Assembly (NCBI RefSeq): GCF_051020765.1
Contig: NW_027469116.1
Coordinates: 620,001-684,000 of the forward strand
Source of the DNA: Lasioglossum baleicum
Taxonomy: Eukaryota; Arthropoda; Insecta; Hymenoptera; Halictidae
Direction: 5' to 3'
DNA length: 64,000 nt
Shown here: piece after piece, positions 42,050 to 55,900 of the stretch
Position numbering within the stretch: position 1 is the first letter of the stretch
How the letters are laid out: the number at the start of each line of letters is the position of its first letter
The notes under the pieces: model-generated
What the model saw: only the letters and a program-made list of their open reading frames with translations
The model's database searches: none
What the model was told of the DNA's origin: nothing
Position numbers and translations under genes: made by a program

Positions 42050-44770
42050 TCGACGCGCGTTACCGATGCACACGTAAAAAATTTTCCGCGAATTTTCGCG
42101 AATTTTTCGCGCGGTAAGCCTTCGTCTCCGCGTCCTCCGTCCGACAAGCCTACTCTCGCCCGCACCCGTCGACCCGTTCTCGAGCTATACGGCGACAAAG
42201 AAACTTTGATTTTTCACTAATTTGACGTCATCGAGAAAGTTACGGCCAACTGGGAATTAAAGGTATATCGCCTTTCCGAAATTTCCGGGAGCTCGTCGGG
42301 CCTTTGGCCCCGCTCGGCTCGAGGTCGAGGTCGTCGGTAGCGACGATGGTGGAGGGGAGGTGCGCAATTGGTCTGTCATCGCCATCATCCTCCCAACCCC
42401 CCCTCACCCTTTAAAATTAATGGAAAATGTAAACCTAAACGTAGAGTCGGATTCGTAACCTCGAAGTTACAAGTCCATTCGCTCAACCATCAAGGGAGAG
42501 TAAACGCGGCGACTGTGGCGGCACTCGCCGCCGATGCGAAGTCAGCGTCGCGAAATTGGCGTTAAATTCGAACGTTTGGATCAGTTATTTTCTTTCGGGC
42601 CCTTTTCAGCCCTGAACCGTGGAAGCGCCGAAATTCGGGTTTCATTTTTAACGCGGCAGCTTATACCCCCCGTGCCGTTACCGACCACTGCCGGTGGTGG
42701 TCGGTAAGTTATCCTCCGCCGAGGTCGACGCGCGTTACCGATGCACACGTAAAAAATTTTCCGCGAATTTTCGCGAATTTTTCGCGCGGTAAGCCTTCGT
42801 CTCCGCGTCCTCCGTCCGACAAGCCTACTCTCGCCCGCACCCGTCGACCCGTTCTCGAGCTATACGGCGACAGAGAAACTTTGATTTTTCACTAATTTGA
42901 CGTCATCGAGAAAGTTACGGCCAACTGGGAATTAAAGGTATATCGCCTTCCCGAAATTTCCGGGAGCCCGTCGGGCCTTCGGCCCCGCTCGGCTCGACGT
43001 CGAGGTCGTCGGTAGCGACGATGGTGGCGGGGAGGTGCGCAATTGGTCTGTCATCGCCATCCTCCCCCCCAACCCCCCCTCACCCTTTAAAATTAATGGA
43101 AAATGTAAACCTAAACGTAGAGTCGGATTTGTAACCTCGAAGTTACAAGTCCATTCGCTCAACTATCAAGGGAGAGTAAACGCGGCGACTGTGGCGGCAC
43201 TCGCCGCCGATGCGATGTCAGCGTCGCGAAGTTGGCGTTAAATTCGAACGTTTGAATCAGTTATTTTCTTTCGGGCCCTTTTCAGCCCTGAACCGTGGAA
43301 GCGCCGAAATTCGGGTTTCATTTTTAACGCGGCAGCTTATACCCCCCGAGCCGTTACGGACCACTGCCGGTGGTGGTCGGTAAGTTATCCTCCGCCGAGG
43401 TCGACGCGCGTTACCGATGCACACGTAAAAAATATTCCGCGAATTTTCGCGAATTTTTCGCGCGGTAAGCCTTCGTCTCCGCGTCCTCCGTCCGACGAAC
43501 CTACTCTCGCCCGCACCCGTCGACCCGTTCTCGAGCTATACGGCGACAAAGAAACTATGATTTTTCACTAATTTGACGTCATCGAGAAAGTTACGGCCAA
43601 CTGGGAATTAAAGGTATATCGCCTTTCCGAAATTTCCGGGAGCCCGTCGGGCCTTCGGCCCCGCTCGGCTCGGCTCGGCTCGAGGTCGAGGTCGTCGGTA
43701 GCGACGATGGTGGCGGGGAGGTGCGCAATTGGGCTGTCATCGCCATCATCCTCCCAACCCCCCCTCACCCTTTAAAATTAATGGAAAATGTAAACCTAAA
43801 CGTAGAGTCGGATTCGTAACCTCGAAGTTACAAGTCCATTCGCTCAACTATCAAGGGAGAGTAAACGCGGCGACTGTGGCGGCACTCGCCGCCGAAGCGA
43901 TGTCAGCGTCGCGAAGTTGGCGTTAAATTCGAACGTTTGAATCAGTTATTTTCTTTCGGGCCCTTTTCAGCCCTGAACCGTGGAAGCGCCGAAATTCGGG
44001 TTTCATTTTTAACGCGGCAGCTTATACCCCTCGAGCCGTTACCGACCACTGCCGGTGGTGGTCGGTAAGTTATCCTCCGCCGAGGTCGACGCGCGTTACC
44101 GATGCACACGTAAAAAATTTTCCGCGAATTTTCGCGAATTTTTCGCGCGGTAAGCCTTCGTCTCCGCGTCCTCCGTCCGACAAGCCTACTCTCGCCCGCA
44201 CCCGTCGACCCGTTCTCGAGCTATACGGCGACAAAGAAACTTTGATTTTTCACTAATTTGACGTCATCGAGAAAGTTACGGCCAACTGGGAATTAAAGGT
44301 ATATCGCCTTTCCGAAATTTCCGGGAGCCCGTCGGGCCTTCGGCCCCGCTCGGCTCGGCTCGGCTCGAGGTCGAGGTCGTCGGTAGCGACGATGCTGGCG
44401 GGGAGGTGCGCAATTGGGCTGCCATCGCCATCATCCTCCCAACCCCCCCTCACCCTTTAAAATTAATGGAAAATGTAAACCTAAACGTAGAGTCGGATTT
44501 GTAACCTCGAAGTTACAAGTCCATTCGCTCAACTATCAAGGGAGAGTAAACGCGGCGACTGTGGCGGCACTCGCCGCCGATGCGATGTCAGCGTCGCGAA
44601 GTTGGCGTTAAATTCGAACGTTTGAATCAGTTATTTTCTTTCGGGCCCTTTTCAGCCCTGAACCGTGGAAGCGCCGAAATTCGGGTTTACTTTTTAACGC
44701 GGCAGCTTATACCCCCCGAGCCATTACCGACCACTGCCGGTGGTGGTCGGTAAGTTATCCTCCGCCGAGG
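42050..44770 (+). repeat. Nested 4-mer, copy 1 (2721 bp)
   Basis: Monomers 63-66. The next four monomers repeat the pattern at an exact 2721-bp offset. The left part of monomer 64 (CAGAGAAAC, CTTCCCGAA, CGACGTCGAG) differs from monomer 68, so one half-monomer has been exchanged. Confidence 0.87.
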
Positions 44771-47491
44771 TCGACGCGCGTTACCGATGCACACGTAAAA
44801 AATTTTCCGCGAATTTTCGCGAATTTTTCGCGCGGTAAGCCTTCGTCTCCGCGTCCTCCGTCCGACAAGCCTACTCTCGCCCGCACCCGTCGACCCGTTC
44901 TCGAGCTATACGGCGACAAAGAAACTTTGATTTTTCACTAATTTGACGTCATCGAGAAAGTTACGGCCAACTGGGAATTAAAGGTATATCGCCTTTCCGA
45001 AATTTCCGGGAGCTCGTCGGGCCTTTGGCCCCGCTCGGCTCGAGGTCGAGGTCGTCGGTAGCGACGATGGTGGAGGGGAGGTGCGCAATTGGTCTGTCAT
45101 CGCCATCATCCTCCCAACCCCCCCTCACCCTTTAAAATTAATGGAAAATGTAAACCTAAACGTAGAGTCGGATTCGTAACCTCGAAGTTACAAGTCCATT
45201 CGCTCAACCATCAAGGGAGAGTAAACGCGGCGACTGTGGCGGCACTCGCCGCCGATGCGAAGTCAGCGTCGCGAAATTGGCGTTAAATTCGAACGTTTGG
45301 ATCAGTTATTTTCTTTCGGGCCCTTTTCAGCCCTGAACCGTGGAAGCGCCGAAATTCGGGTTTCATTTTTAACGCGGCAGCTTATACCCCCCGTGCCGTT
45401 ACCGACCACTGCCGGTGGTGGTCGGTAAGTTATCCTCCGCCGAGGTCGACGCGCGTTACCGATGCACACGTAAAAAATTTTCCGCGAATTTTCGCGAATT
45501 TTTCGCGCGGTAAGCCTTCGTCTCCGCGTCCTCCGTCCGACAAGCCTACTCTCGCCCGCACCCGTCGACCCGTCCTCGAGCTATACGGCGACAAAGAAAC
45601 TTTGATTTTTCACTAATTTGACGTCATCGAGAAAGTTACGGCCAACTGGGAATTAAAGGTATATCGCCTTTCCGAAATTTCCGGGAGCCCGTCGGGCCTT
45701 CGGCACCGCTCGGCTCGAGGTCGAGGTCGTCGGTAGCGACGATGGTGGCGGGGAGGTGCGCAATTGGTCTGTCATCGCCATCCTCCCCCCCAACCCCCCC
45801 TCACCCTTTAAAATTAATGGAAAATGTAAACCTAAACGTAGAGTCGGATTTGTAACCTCGAAGTTACAAGTCCATTCGCTCAACTATCAAGGGAGAGTAA
45901 ACGCGGCGACTGTGGCGGCACTCGCCGCCGATGCGATGTCAGCGTCGCGAAGTTGGCGTTAAATTCGAACGTTTGAATCAGTTATTTTCTTTCGGGCCCT
46001 TTTCAGCCCTGAACCGTGGAAGCGCCGAAATTCGGGTTTCATTTTTAACGCGGCAGCTTATACCCCCCGAGCCGTTACGGACCACTGCCGGTGGTGGTCG
46101 GTAAGTTATCCTCCGCCGAGGTCGACGCGCGTTACCGATGCACACGTAAAAAATATTCCGCGAATTTTCGCGAATTTTTCGCGCGGTAAGCCTTCGTCTC
46201 CGCGTCCTCCGTCCGACGAACCTACTCTCGCCCGCACCCGTCGACCCGTTCTCGAGCTATACGGCGACAAAGAAACTATGATTTTTCACTAATTTGACGT
46301 CATCGAGAAAGTTACGGCCAACTGGGAATTAAAGGTATATCGCCTTTCCGAAATTTCCGGGAGCCCGTCGGGCCTTCGGCCCCGCTCGGCTCGGCTCGGC
46401 TCGAGGTCGAGGTCGTCGGTAGCGACGATGGTGGCGGGGAGGTGCGCAATTGGGCTGTCATCGCCATCATCCTCCCAACCCCCCCTCACCCTTTAAAATT
46501 AATGGAAAATGTAAACCTAAACGTAGAGTCGGATTCGTAACCTCGAAGTTACAAGTCCATTCGCTCAACTATCAAGGGAGAGTAAACGCGGCGACTGTGG
46601 CGGCACTCGCCGCCGAAGCGATGTCAGCGTCGCGAAGTTGGCGTTAAATTCGAACGTTTGAATCAGTTATTTTCTTTCGGGCCCTTTTCAGCCCTGAACC
46701 GTGGAAGCGCCGAAATTCGGGTTTCATTTTTAACGCGGCAGCTTATACCCCTCGAGCCGTTACCGACCACTGCCGGTGGTGGTCGGTAAGTTATCCTCCG
46801 CCGAGGTCGACGCGCGTTACCGATGCACACGTAAAAAATTTTCCGCGAATTTTCGCGAATTTTTCGCGCGGTAAGCCTTCGTCTCCGCGTCCTCCGTCCG
46901 ACAAGCCTACTCTCGCCCGCACCCGTCGACCCGTTCTCGAGCTATACGGCGACAAAGAAACTTTGATTTTTCACTAATTTGACGTCATCGAGAAAGTTAC
47001 GGCCAACTGGGAATTAAAGGTATATCGCCTTTCCGAAATTTCCGGGAGCCCGTCGGGCCTTCGGCCCCGCTCGGCTCGGCTCGGCTCGAGGTCGAGGTCG
47101 TCGGTAGCGACGATGCTGGCGGGGAGGTGCGCAATTGGGCTGCCATCGCCATCATCCTCCCAACCCCCCCTCACCCTTTAAAATTAATGGAAAATGTAAA
47201 CCTAAACGTAGAGTCGGATTTGTAACCTCGAAGTTACAAGTCCATTCGCTCAACTATCAAGGGAGAGTAAACGCGGCGACTGTGGCGGCACTCGCCGCCG
47301 ATGCGATGTCAGCGTCGCGAAGTTGGCGTTAAATTCGAACGTTTGAATCAGTTATTTTCTTTCGGGCCCTTTTCAGCCCTGAACCGTGGAAGCGCCGAAA
47401 TTCGGGTTTACTTTTTAACGCGGCAGCTTATACCCCCCGAGCCATTACCGACCACTGCCGGTGGTGGTCGGTAAGTTATCCTCCGCCGAGG
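44771..47491 (+). repeat. Nested 4-mer, copy 2 (2721 bp)
   Basis: Monomers 67-70. The first two recur as monomers 71-72 (47492-48841). Shared rare markers between this copy and its neighbours are CGGCACCGC (45702, 48422) and GGGTTTACTTTTTAACG (44684, 47405), a two-base inversion-like change of GGGTTTCATTTTTAACG. Confidence 0.87.
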
Positions 47492-50400
47492 TCGACGCGC
47501 GTTACCGATGCACACGTAAAAAATTTTCCGCGAATTTTCGCGAATTTTTCGCGCGGTAAGCCTTCGTCTCCGCGTCCTCCGTCCGACAAGCCTACTCTCG
47601 CCCGCACCCGTCGACCCGTTCTCGAGCTATACGGCGACAAAGAAACTTTGATTTTTCACTAATTTGACGTCATCGAGAAAGTTACGGCCAACTGGGAATT
47701 AAAGGTATATCGCCTTTCCGAAATTTCCGGGAGCTCGTCGGGCCTTTGGCCCCGCTCGGCTCGAGGTCGAGGTCGTCGGTAGCGACGATGGTGGAGGGGA
47801 GGTGCGCAATTGGTCTGTCATCGCCATCATCCTCCCAACCCCCCCTCACCCTTTAAAATTAATGGAAAATGTAAACCTAAACGTAGAGTCGGATTCGTAA
47901 CCTCGAAGTTACAAGTCCATTCGCTCAACCATCAAGGGAGAGTAAACGCGGCGACTGTGGCGGCACTCGCCGCCGATGCGAAGTCAGCGTCGCGAAATTG
48001 GCGTTAAATTCGAACGTTTGGATCAGTTATTTTCTTTCGGGCCCTTTTCAGCCCTGAACCGTGGAAGCGCCGAAATTCGGGTTTCATTTTTAACGCGGCA
48101 GCTTATACCCCCCGTGCCGTTACCGACCACTGCCGGTGGTGGTCGGTAAGTTATCCTCCGCCGAGGTCGACGCGCGTTACCGATGCACACGTAAAAAATT
48201 TTCCGCGAATTTTCGCGAATTTTTCGCGCGGTAAGCCTTCGTCTCCGCGTCCTCCGTCCGACAAGCCTACTCTCGCCCGCACCCGTCGACCCGTCCTCGA
48301 GCTATACGGCGACAAAGAAACTTTGATTTTTCACTAATTTGACGTCATCGAGAAAGTTACGGCCAACTGGGAATTAAAGGTATATCGCCTTTCCGAAATT
48401 TCCGGGAGCCCGTCGGGCCTTCGGCACCGCTCGGCTCGAGGTCGAGGTCGTCGGTAGCGACGATGGTGGCGGGGAGGTGCGCAATTGGTCTGTCATCGCC
48501 ATCCTCCCCCCCAACCCCCCCTCACCCTTTAAAATTAATAGAAAATGTAAACCTAAACGTAGAGTCGGATTTGTAACCTCGAAGTTACAAGTCCATTCGC
48601 TCAACTATCAAGGGAGAGTAAACGCGGCGACTGTGGCGGCACTCGCCGCCGATGCGATGTCAGCGTCGCGAAGTTGGCGTTAAATTCGAACGTTTGAATC
48701 AGTTATTTTCTTTCGGGCCCTTTTCAGACCTGAACCGTGGAAGCGCCGAAATTCGGGTTTCATTTTTAACGCGGCAGCTTATACCCCCCGAGCGTTAACG
48801 ACCACTGCCGGTGGTGGTCGGTAAGTTATCCTCCGCCGAGGTCGACGCGCGTTACCGATGCACACGTAAAAAATTTTCCGCGAATTTTCGCGAATTTTTC
48901 GCGCGGTAAGCCTTCGTCTCCGCGTCCTCCGTCCGACGAACCTACTCTCGCCCGCACCCGTCGACCCGTTCTCGAGCTATACGGCGACAAAGAAACTATG
49001 ATTTTTCACTAATTTGACGTCATCGAGAAAGTTACGGCCAACTGGGAATTAAAGGTATATCGCCTTTCCGAAATTTCCGGGAGCCCGTCGGGCCTTCGGC
49101 ACCGCTAGGCTCGGCTCGGCTCGAGGTCGAGGTCGTCGGTAGCGACGATGGTGGCGGGGAGGTGCGCAATTGGGCTGCCATCGCCATCATCCTCCCAACC
49201 CCCCCTCACCCTTTAAAATTAATGGAAAATGTAAACCTAAACGTAGAGTCGGATTCGTAACCTCGAAGTTACAAGTCCATTCGCTCAACTATCAAGGGAG
49301 AGTAAACGCGGCGACTGTGGCGGCACTCGCCGCCGAAGCGATGTCAGCGTCGCGAAGTTGGCGTTAAATTCGAACGTTTGAATCAGTTATTTTCTTTCGG
49401 GCCCTTTTCAGCCCTGAACCGTGGAAGCGCCGAAATTCGGGTTTACTTTTTAACGCGGCAGCTTATACCCCCCGAGCCATTACCGACCACTGCCGGTGGT
49501 GGTCGGTAAGTTATCCTCCGCCGAGGTCGACGCGCGTTACCGATGCACACGTAAAAAATTTTCCGCGAATTTTCGCGAATTTTTCGCGCGGTAAGCCTTC
49601 GTCTCCGCGTCCTCCGTCCGACAAGCCTACTCTCGCCCGCACCCGTCGACCCGTTCTCGAGCTATACGGCGACAAAGAAACTTTGATTTTTCACTAATTT
49701 GACGTCATCGAGAAAGTTACGGCCAACTGGGAATTAAAGGTATATCGCCTTTCCGAAATTTCCGGGAGCTCGTCGGGCCTTTGGCCCCGCTCGGCTCGAG
49801 GTCGAGGTCGTCGGTAGCGACGATGGTGGAGGGGAGGTGCGCAATTGGTCTGTCATCGCCATCATCCTCCCAACCCCCCCTCACCCTTTAAAATTAATGG
49901 AAAATGTAAACCTAAACGTAGAGTCGGATTCGTAACCTCGAAGTTACAAGTCCATTCGCTCAACCATCAAGGGAGAGTAAACGCGGCGACTGTGGCGGCA
50001 CTCGCCGCCGATGCGAAGTCAGCGTCGCGAAATTGGCGTTAAATTCGAACGTTTGGATCAGTTATTTTCTTTCGGGCCCTTTTCAGCCCTGAACCGTGGA
50101 AGCGCCGAAATTCGGGTTTCATTTTTAACGCGGCAGCTTATACCCCCCGTGCCGTTACCGACCACTGCCGGTGGTGGTCGGTAAGTTATCCTCCGCCGAG
50201 GTCGACGCGCGTTACCGATGCACACGTAAAAAATTTTCCGCGAATTTTCGCGAATTTTTCGCGCGGTAAGCCTTCGTCTCCGCGTCCTCCGTCCGACAAG
50301 CCTACTCTCGCCCGCACCCGTCGACCCGTCCTCGAGCTATACGGCGACAAAGAAACTTTGATTTTTCACTAATTTGACGTCATCGAGAAAGTTACGGCCA

Positions 50401-52912
50401 ACTGGGAATTAAAGGTATATCGCCTTTCCGAAATTTCCGGGAGCTCGTCGGGCCTTCGGCCCCGCTCGGCTCGAGGTCGAGGTCGTCGGTAGCGACGATG
50501 GTGGCGGGGAGGTGCGCAATTGGTCTGTCATCGCCATCCTCCCCCCCAACCCCCCCTCACCCTTTAAAATTAATAGAAAATGTAAACCTAAACGTAGAGT
50601 CGGATTTGTAACCTCGAAGTTACAAGTCCATTCGCTCAACTATCAAGGGAGAGTAAACGCGGCGACTGTGGCGGCACTCGCCGCCGATGCGATGTCAGCG
50701 TCGCGAAGTTGGCGTTAAATTCGAACGTTTGAATCAGTTATTTTCTTTCGGGCCCTTTTCAGACCTGAACCGTGGAAGCGCCGAAATTCGGGTTTCATTT
50801 TTAACGCGGCAGCTTACACCCCACGAGCGTTAACGACCACTGCCGGTGGTGGTCGGTAAGTTATCCTCCGCCGAGGTCGACGCGCGTTACCGATGCACAC
50901 GTAAAAAATTTTCCGCGAATTTTCGCGAATTTTTCGCGCGGTAAGCCTTCGTCTCCGCGTCCTCCGTCCGACAAGCCTACTCTCGCCCGCACCCGTCGAC
51001 CCGTTCTCGAGCTATACGGCGACAGAGAAACTTTGATTTTTCACTAATTTGACGTCATCGAGAAAGTTACGGCCAACTGGGAATTAAAGGTATATCGCCT
51101 TCCCGAAATTTCCGGGAGCCCGTCGGGCCTTCGGCCCCGCTCGGCTCGACGTCGAGGTCGTCGGTAGCGACGATGGTGGCGGGGAGGTGCGCAATTGGTC
51201 TGTCATCGCCATCCTCCCCCCCAACCCCCCCTCACCCTTTAAAATTAATGGAAAATGTAAACCTAAACGTAGAGTCGGATTTGTAACCTCGAAGTTACAA
51301 GTCCATTCGCTCAACTATCAAGGGAGAGTAAACGCGGCGACTGTGGCGGCACTCGCCGCCGATGCGATGTCAGCGTCGCGAAGTTGGCGTTAAATTCGAA
51401 CGTTTGAATCAGTTATTTTCTTTCGGGCCCTTTTCAGCCCTGAACCGTGGAAGCGCCGAAATTCGGGTTTCATTTTTAACGCGGCAGCTTATACCCCCCG
51501 AGCCGTTACGGACCACTGCCGGTGGTGGTCGGTAAGTTATCCTCCGCCGAGGTCGACGCGCGTTACCGATGCACACGTAAAAAATATTCCGCGAATTTTC
51601 GCGAATTTTTCGCGCGGTAAGCCTTCGTCTCCGCGTCCTCCGTCCGACAAGCCTACTCTCGCCCGCACCCGTCGACCCGTCCTCGAGCTATACGGCGACA
51701 AAGAAACTTTGATTTTTCACTAATTTGACGTCATCGAGAAAGTTACGGCCAACTGGGAATTAAAGGTATATCGCCTTTCCGAAATTTCCGTGAGCTCGTC
51801 GGGCCTTCGGCCCCGCTCGGCTCGAGGTAGAGGTCGTCGGTAGCGACGATGGTGGCGGGGAGGTGCGCAATTGGTCTGTCATCGCCATCCTCCCCCCCAA
51901 CCCCCCCTCACCCTTTAAAATTAATGGAAAATGTAAACCTAAACGTAGAGTCGGATTTGTAACCTCGAAGTTACAAGTCCATTCGCTCAACTATCAAGGG
52001 AGAGTAAACGCGGCGACTGTGGCGGCACTCGCCGCCGATGCGATGTCAGCGTCGCGAAGTTGGCGTTAAATTCGAACGTTTGAATCAGTTATTTTCTTTC
52101 GGGCCCTTTTCAGACCTGAACCGTGGAAGCGCCGAAATTCGGGTTTCATTTTTAACGCGGCAGCTTATACCCCCCGAGCGTTAACGACCACTGCCGGTGG
52201 TGGTCGGTAAGTTATCCTCCGCCGAGGTCGACGCGCGTTACCGATGCACACGTAAAAAATTTTCCGCGAATTTTCGCGAATTTTTCGCGCGGTAAGCCTT
52301 CGTCTCCGCGTCCTCCGTCCGACGAACCTACTCTCGCCCGCACCCGTCGACCCGTTCTCGAGCTATACGGCGACAAAGAAACTATGATTTTTCACTAATT
52401 TGACGTCATCGAGAAAGTTACGGCCAACTGGGAATTAAAGGTATATCGCCTTTCCGAAATTTCCGGGAGCCCGTCGGGCCTTCGGCCCCGCTCGGCTCGG
52501 CTCGGCTCGAGGTCGAGGTCGTCGGTAGCGACGATGCTGGCGGGGAGGTGCGCAATTGGGCTGCCATCGCCATCATCCTCCCAACCCCCCCTCACCCTTT
52601 AAAATTAATGGAAAATGTAAACCTAAACGTAGAGTCGGATTCGTAACCTCGAAGTTACAAGTCCATTCGCTCAACTATCAAGGGAGAGTAAACGCGGCGA
52701 CTGTGGCGGCACTCGCCGCCGAAGCGATGTCAGCGTCGCGAAGTTGGCGTTAAATTCGAACGTTTGAATCAGTTATTTTCTTTCGGGCCCTTTTCAGCCC
52801 TGAACCGTGGAAGCGCCGAAATTCGGGTTTCATTTTTAACGCGGCAGCTTATACCCCCCGAGCCATTACCGACCACTGCCGGTGGTGGTCGGTAAGTTAT
52901 CCTCCGCCGAGG

Positions 52913-55900
52913 TCGACGCGCGTTACCGATGCACACGTAAAAAATTTTCCGCGAATTTTCGCGAATTTTTCGCGCGGTAAGCCTTCGTCTCCGCGTCCTC
53001 CGTCCGACAAGCCTACTCTCGCCCGCACCCGTCGACCCGTTCTCGAGCTATACGGCGACAAAGAAACTTTGATTTTTCACTAATTTGACGTCATCGAGAA
53101 AGTTACGGCCAACTGGGAATTAAAGGTATATCGCCTTTCCGAAATTTCCGGGAGCTCGTCGGGCCTTTGGCCCCGCTCGGCTCGAGGTCGAGGTCGTCGG
53201 TAGCGACGATGGTGGAGGGGAGGTGCGCAATTGGTCTGTCATCGCCATCATCCTCCCAACCCCCCCTCACCCTTTAAAATTAATGGAAAATGTAAACCTA
53301 AACGTAGAGTCGGATTCGTAACCTCGAAGTTACAAGTCCATTCGCTCAACCATCAAGGGAGAGTAAACGCGGCGACTGTGGCGGCACTCGCCGCCGATGC
53401 GAAGTCAGCGTCGCGAAATTGGCGTTAAATTCGAACGTTTGGATCAGTTATTTTCTTTCGGGCCCTTTTCAGCCCTGAACCGTGGAAGCGCCGAAATTCG
53501 GGTTTCATTTTTAACGCGGCAGCTTATACCCCCCGTGCCGTTACCGACCACTGCCGGTGGTGGTCGGTAAGTTATCCTCCGCCGAGGTCGACGCGCGTTA
53601 CCGATGCACACGTAAAAAATTTTCCGCGAATTTTCGCGAATTTTTCGCGCGGTAAGCCTTCGTCTCCGCGTCCTCCGTCCGACAAGCCTACTCTCGCCCG
53701 CACCCGTCGACCCGTTCTCGAGCTATACGGCGACAGAGAAACTTTGATTTTTCACTAATTTGACGTCATCGAGAAAGTTACGGCCAACTGGGAATTAAAG
53801 GTATATCGCCTTCCCGAAATTTCCGGGAGCCCGTCGGGCCTTCGGCCCCGCTCGGCTCGACGTCGAGGTCGTCGGTAGCGACGATGGTGGCGGGGAGGTG
53901 CGCAATTGGTCTGTCATCGCCATCCTCCCCCCCAACCCCCCCTCACCCTTTAAAATTAATGGAAAATGTAAACCTAAACGTAGAGTCGGATTTGTAACCT
54001 CGAAGTTACAAGTCCATTCGCTCAACTATCAAGGGAGAGTAAACGCGGCGACTGTGGCGGCACTCGCCGCCGATGCGATGTCAGCGTCGCGAAGTTGGCG
54101 TTAAATTCGAACGTTTGAATCAGTTATTTTCTTTCGGGCCCTTTTCAGCCCTGAACCGTGGAAGCGCCGAAATTCGGGTTTCATTTTTAACGCGGCAGCT
54201 TATACCCCCCGAGCCGTTACGGACCACTGCCGGTGGTGGTCGGTAAGTTATCCTCCGCCGAGGTCGACGCGCGTTACCGATGCACACGTAAAAAATATTC
54301 CGCGAATTTTCGCGAATTTTTCGCGCGGTAAGCCTTCGTCTCCGCGTCCTCCGTCCGACGAACCTACTCTCGCCCGCACCCGTCGACCCGTTCTCGAGCT
54401 ATACGGCGACAAAGAAACTATGATTTTTCACTAATTTGACGTCATCGAGAAAGTTACGGCCAACTGGGAATTAAAGGTATATCGCCTTTCCGAAATTTCC
54501 GGGAGCCCGTCGGGCCTTCGGCCCCGCTCGGCTCGGCTCGGCTCGAGGTCGAGGTCGTCGGTAGCGACGATGGTGGCGGGGAGGTGCGCAATTGGGCTGT
54601 CATCGCCATCATCCTCCCAACCCCCCCTCACCCTTTAAAATTAATGGAAAATGTAAACCTAAACGTAGAGTCGGATTCGTAACCTCGAAGTTACAAGTCC
54701 ATTCGCTCAACTATCAAGGGAGAGTAAACGCGGCGACTGTGGCGGCACTCGCCGCCGAAGCGATGTCAGCGTCGCGAAGTTGGCGTTAAATTCGAACGTT
54801 TGAATCAGTTATTTTCTTTCGGGCCCTTTTCAGCCCTGAACCGTGGAAGCGCCGAAATTCGGGTTTCATTTTTAACGCGGCAGCTTATACCCCTCGAGCC
54901 GTTACCGACCACTGCCGGTGGTGGTCGGTAAGTTATCCTCCGCCGAGGTCGACGCGCGTTACCGATGCACACGTAAAAAATTTTCCGCGAATTTTCGCGA
55001 ATTTTTCGCGCGGTAAGCCTTCGTCTCCGCGTCCTCCGTCCGACAAGCCTACTCTCGCCCGCACCCGTCGACCCGTTCTCGAGCTATACGGCGACAAAGA
55101 AACTTTGATTTTTCACTAATTTGACGTCATCGAGAAAGTTACGGCCAACTGGGAATTAAAGGTATATCGCCTTTCCGAAATTTCCGGGAGCCCGTCGGGC
55201 CTTCGGCCCCGCTCGGCTCGGCTCGGCTCGAGGTCGAGGTCGTCGGTAGCGACGATGCTGGCGGGGAGGTGCGCAATTGGGCTGCCATCGCCATCATCCT
55301 CCCAACCCCCCCTCACCCTTTAAAATTAATGGAAAATGTAAACCTAAACGTAGAGTCGGATTTGTAACCTCGAAGTTACAAGTCCATTCGCTCAACTATC
55401 AAGGGAGAGTAAACGCGGCGACTGTGGCGGCACTCGCCGCCGATGCGATGTCAGCGTCGCGAAGTTGGCGTTAAATTCGAACGTTTGAATCAGTTATTTT
55501 CTTTCGGGCCCTTTTCAGCCCTGAACCGTGGAAGCGCCGAAATTCGGGTTTCATTTTTAACGCGGCAGCTTATACCCCCCGAGCCATTACCGACCACTGC
55601 CGGTGGTGGTCGGTAAGTTATCCTCCGCCGAGGTCGACGCGCGTTACCGATGCACACGTAAAAAATTTTCCGCGAATTTTCGCGAATTTTTCGCGCGGTA
55701 AGCCTTCGTCTCCGCGTCCTCCGTCCGACAAGCCTACTCTCGCCCGCACCCGTCGACCCGTTCTCGAGCTATACGGCGACAAAGAAACTTTGATTTTTCA
55801 CTAATTTGACGTCATCGAGAAAGTTACGGCCAACTGGGAATTAAAGGTATATCGCCTTTCCGAAATTTCCGGGAGCTCGTCGGGCCTTTGGCCCCGCTCG

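Larger units (their letters stand above)
42050..52912 (+). repeat. 16-mer HOR unit E1 (monomers 63-78, 10863 bp)
   Basis: Monomers start at 42050, 42725, 43401, 44086, 44771, 45446, 46122, 46807, 47492, 48167, 48842, 49527, 50202, 50877, 51553 and 52228. Internally it is 4+4+3+5 monomers, each sub-block opening with the same chimeric monomer (CCTTTGGCCCC, GGAGGGGAGG, CATCATCC, CAACCATC, GATGCGAAG). Private markers include CGGCACCGCTCGG and CGCTAGGCTCGG (near 49103). Confidence 0.9.
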
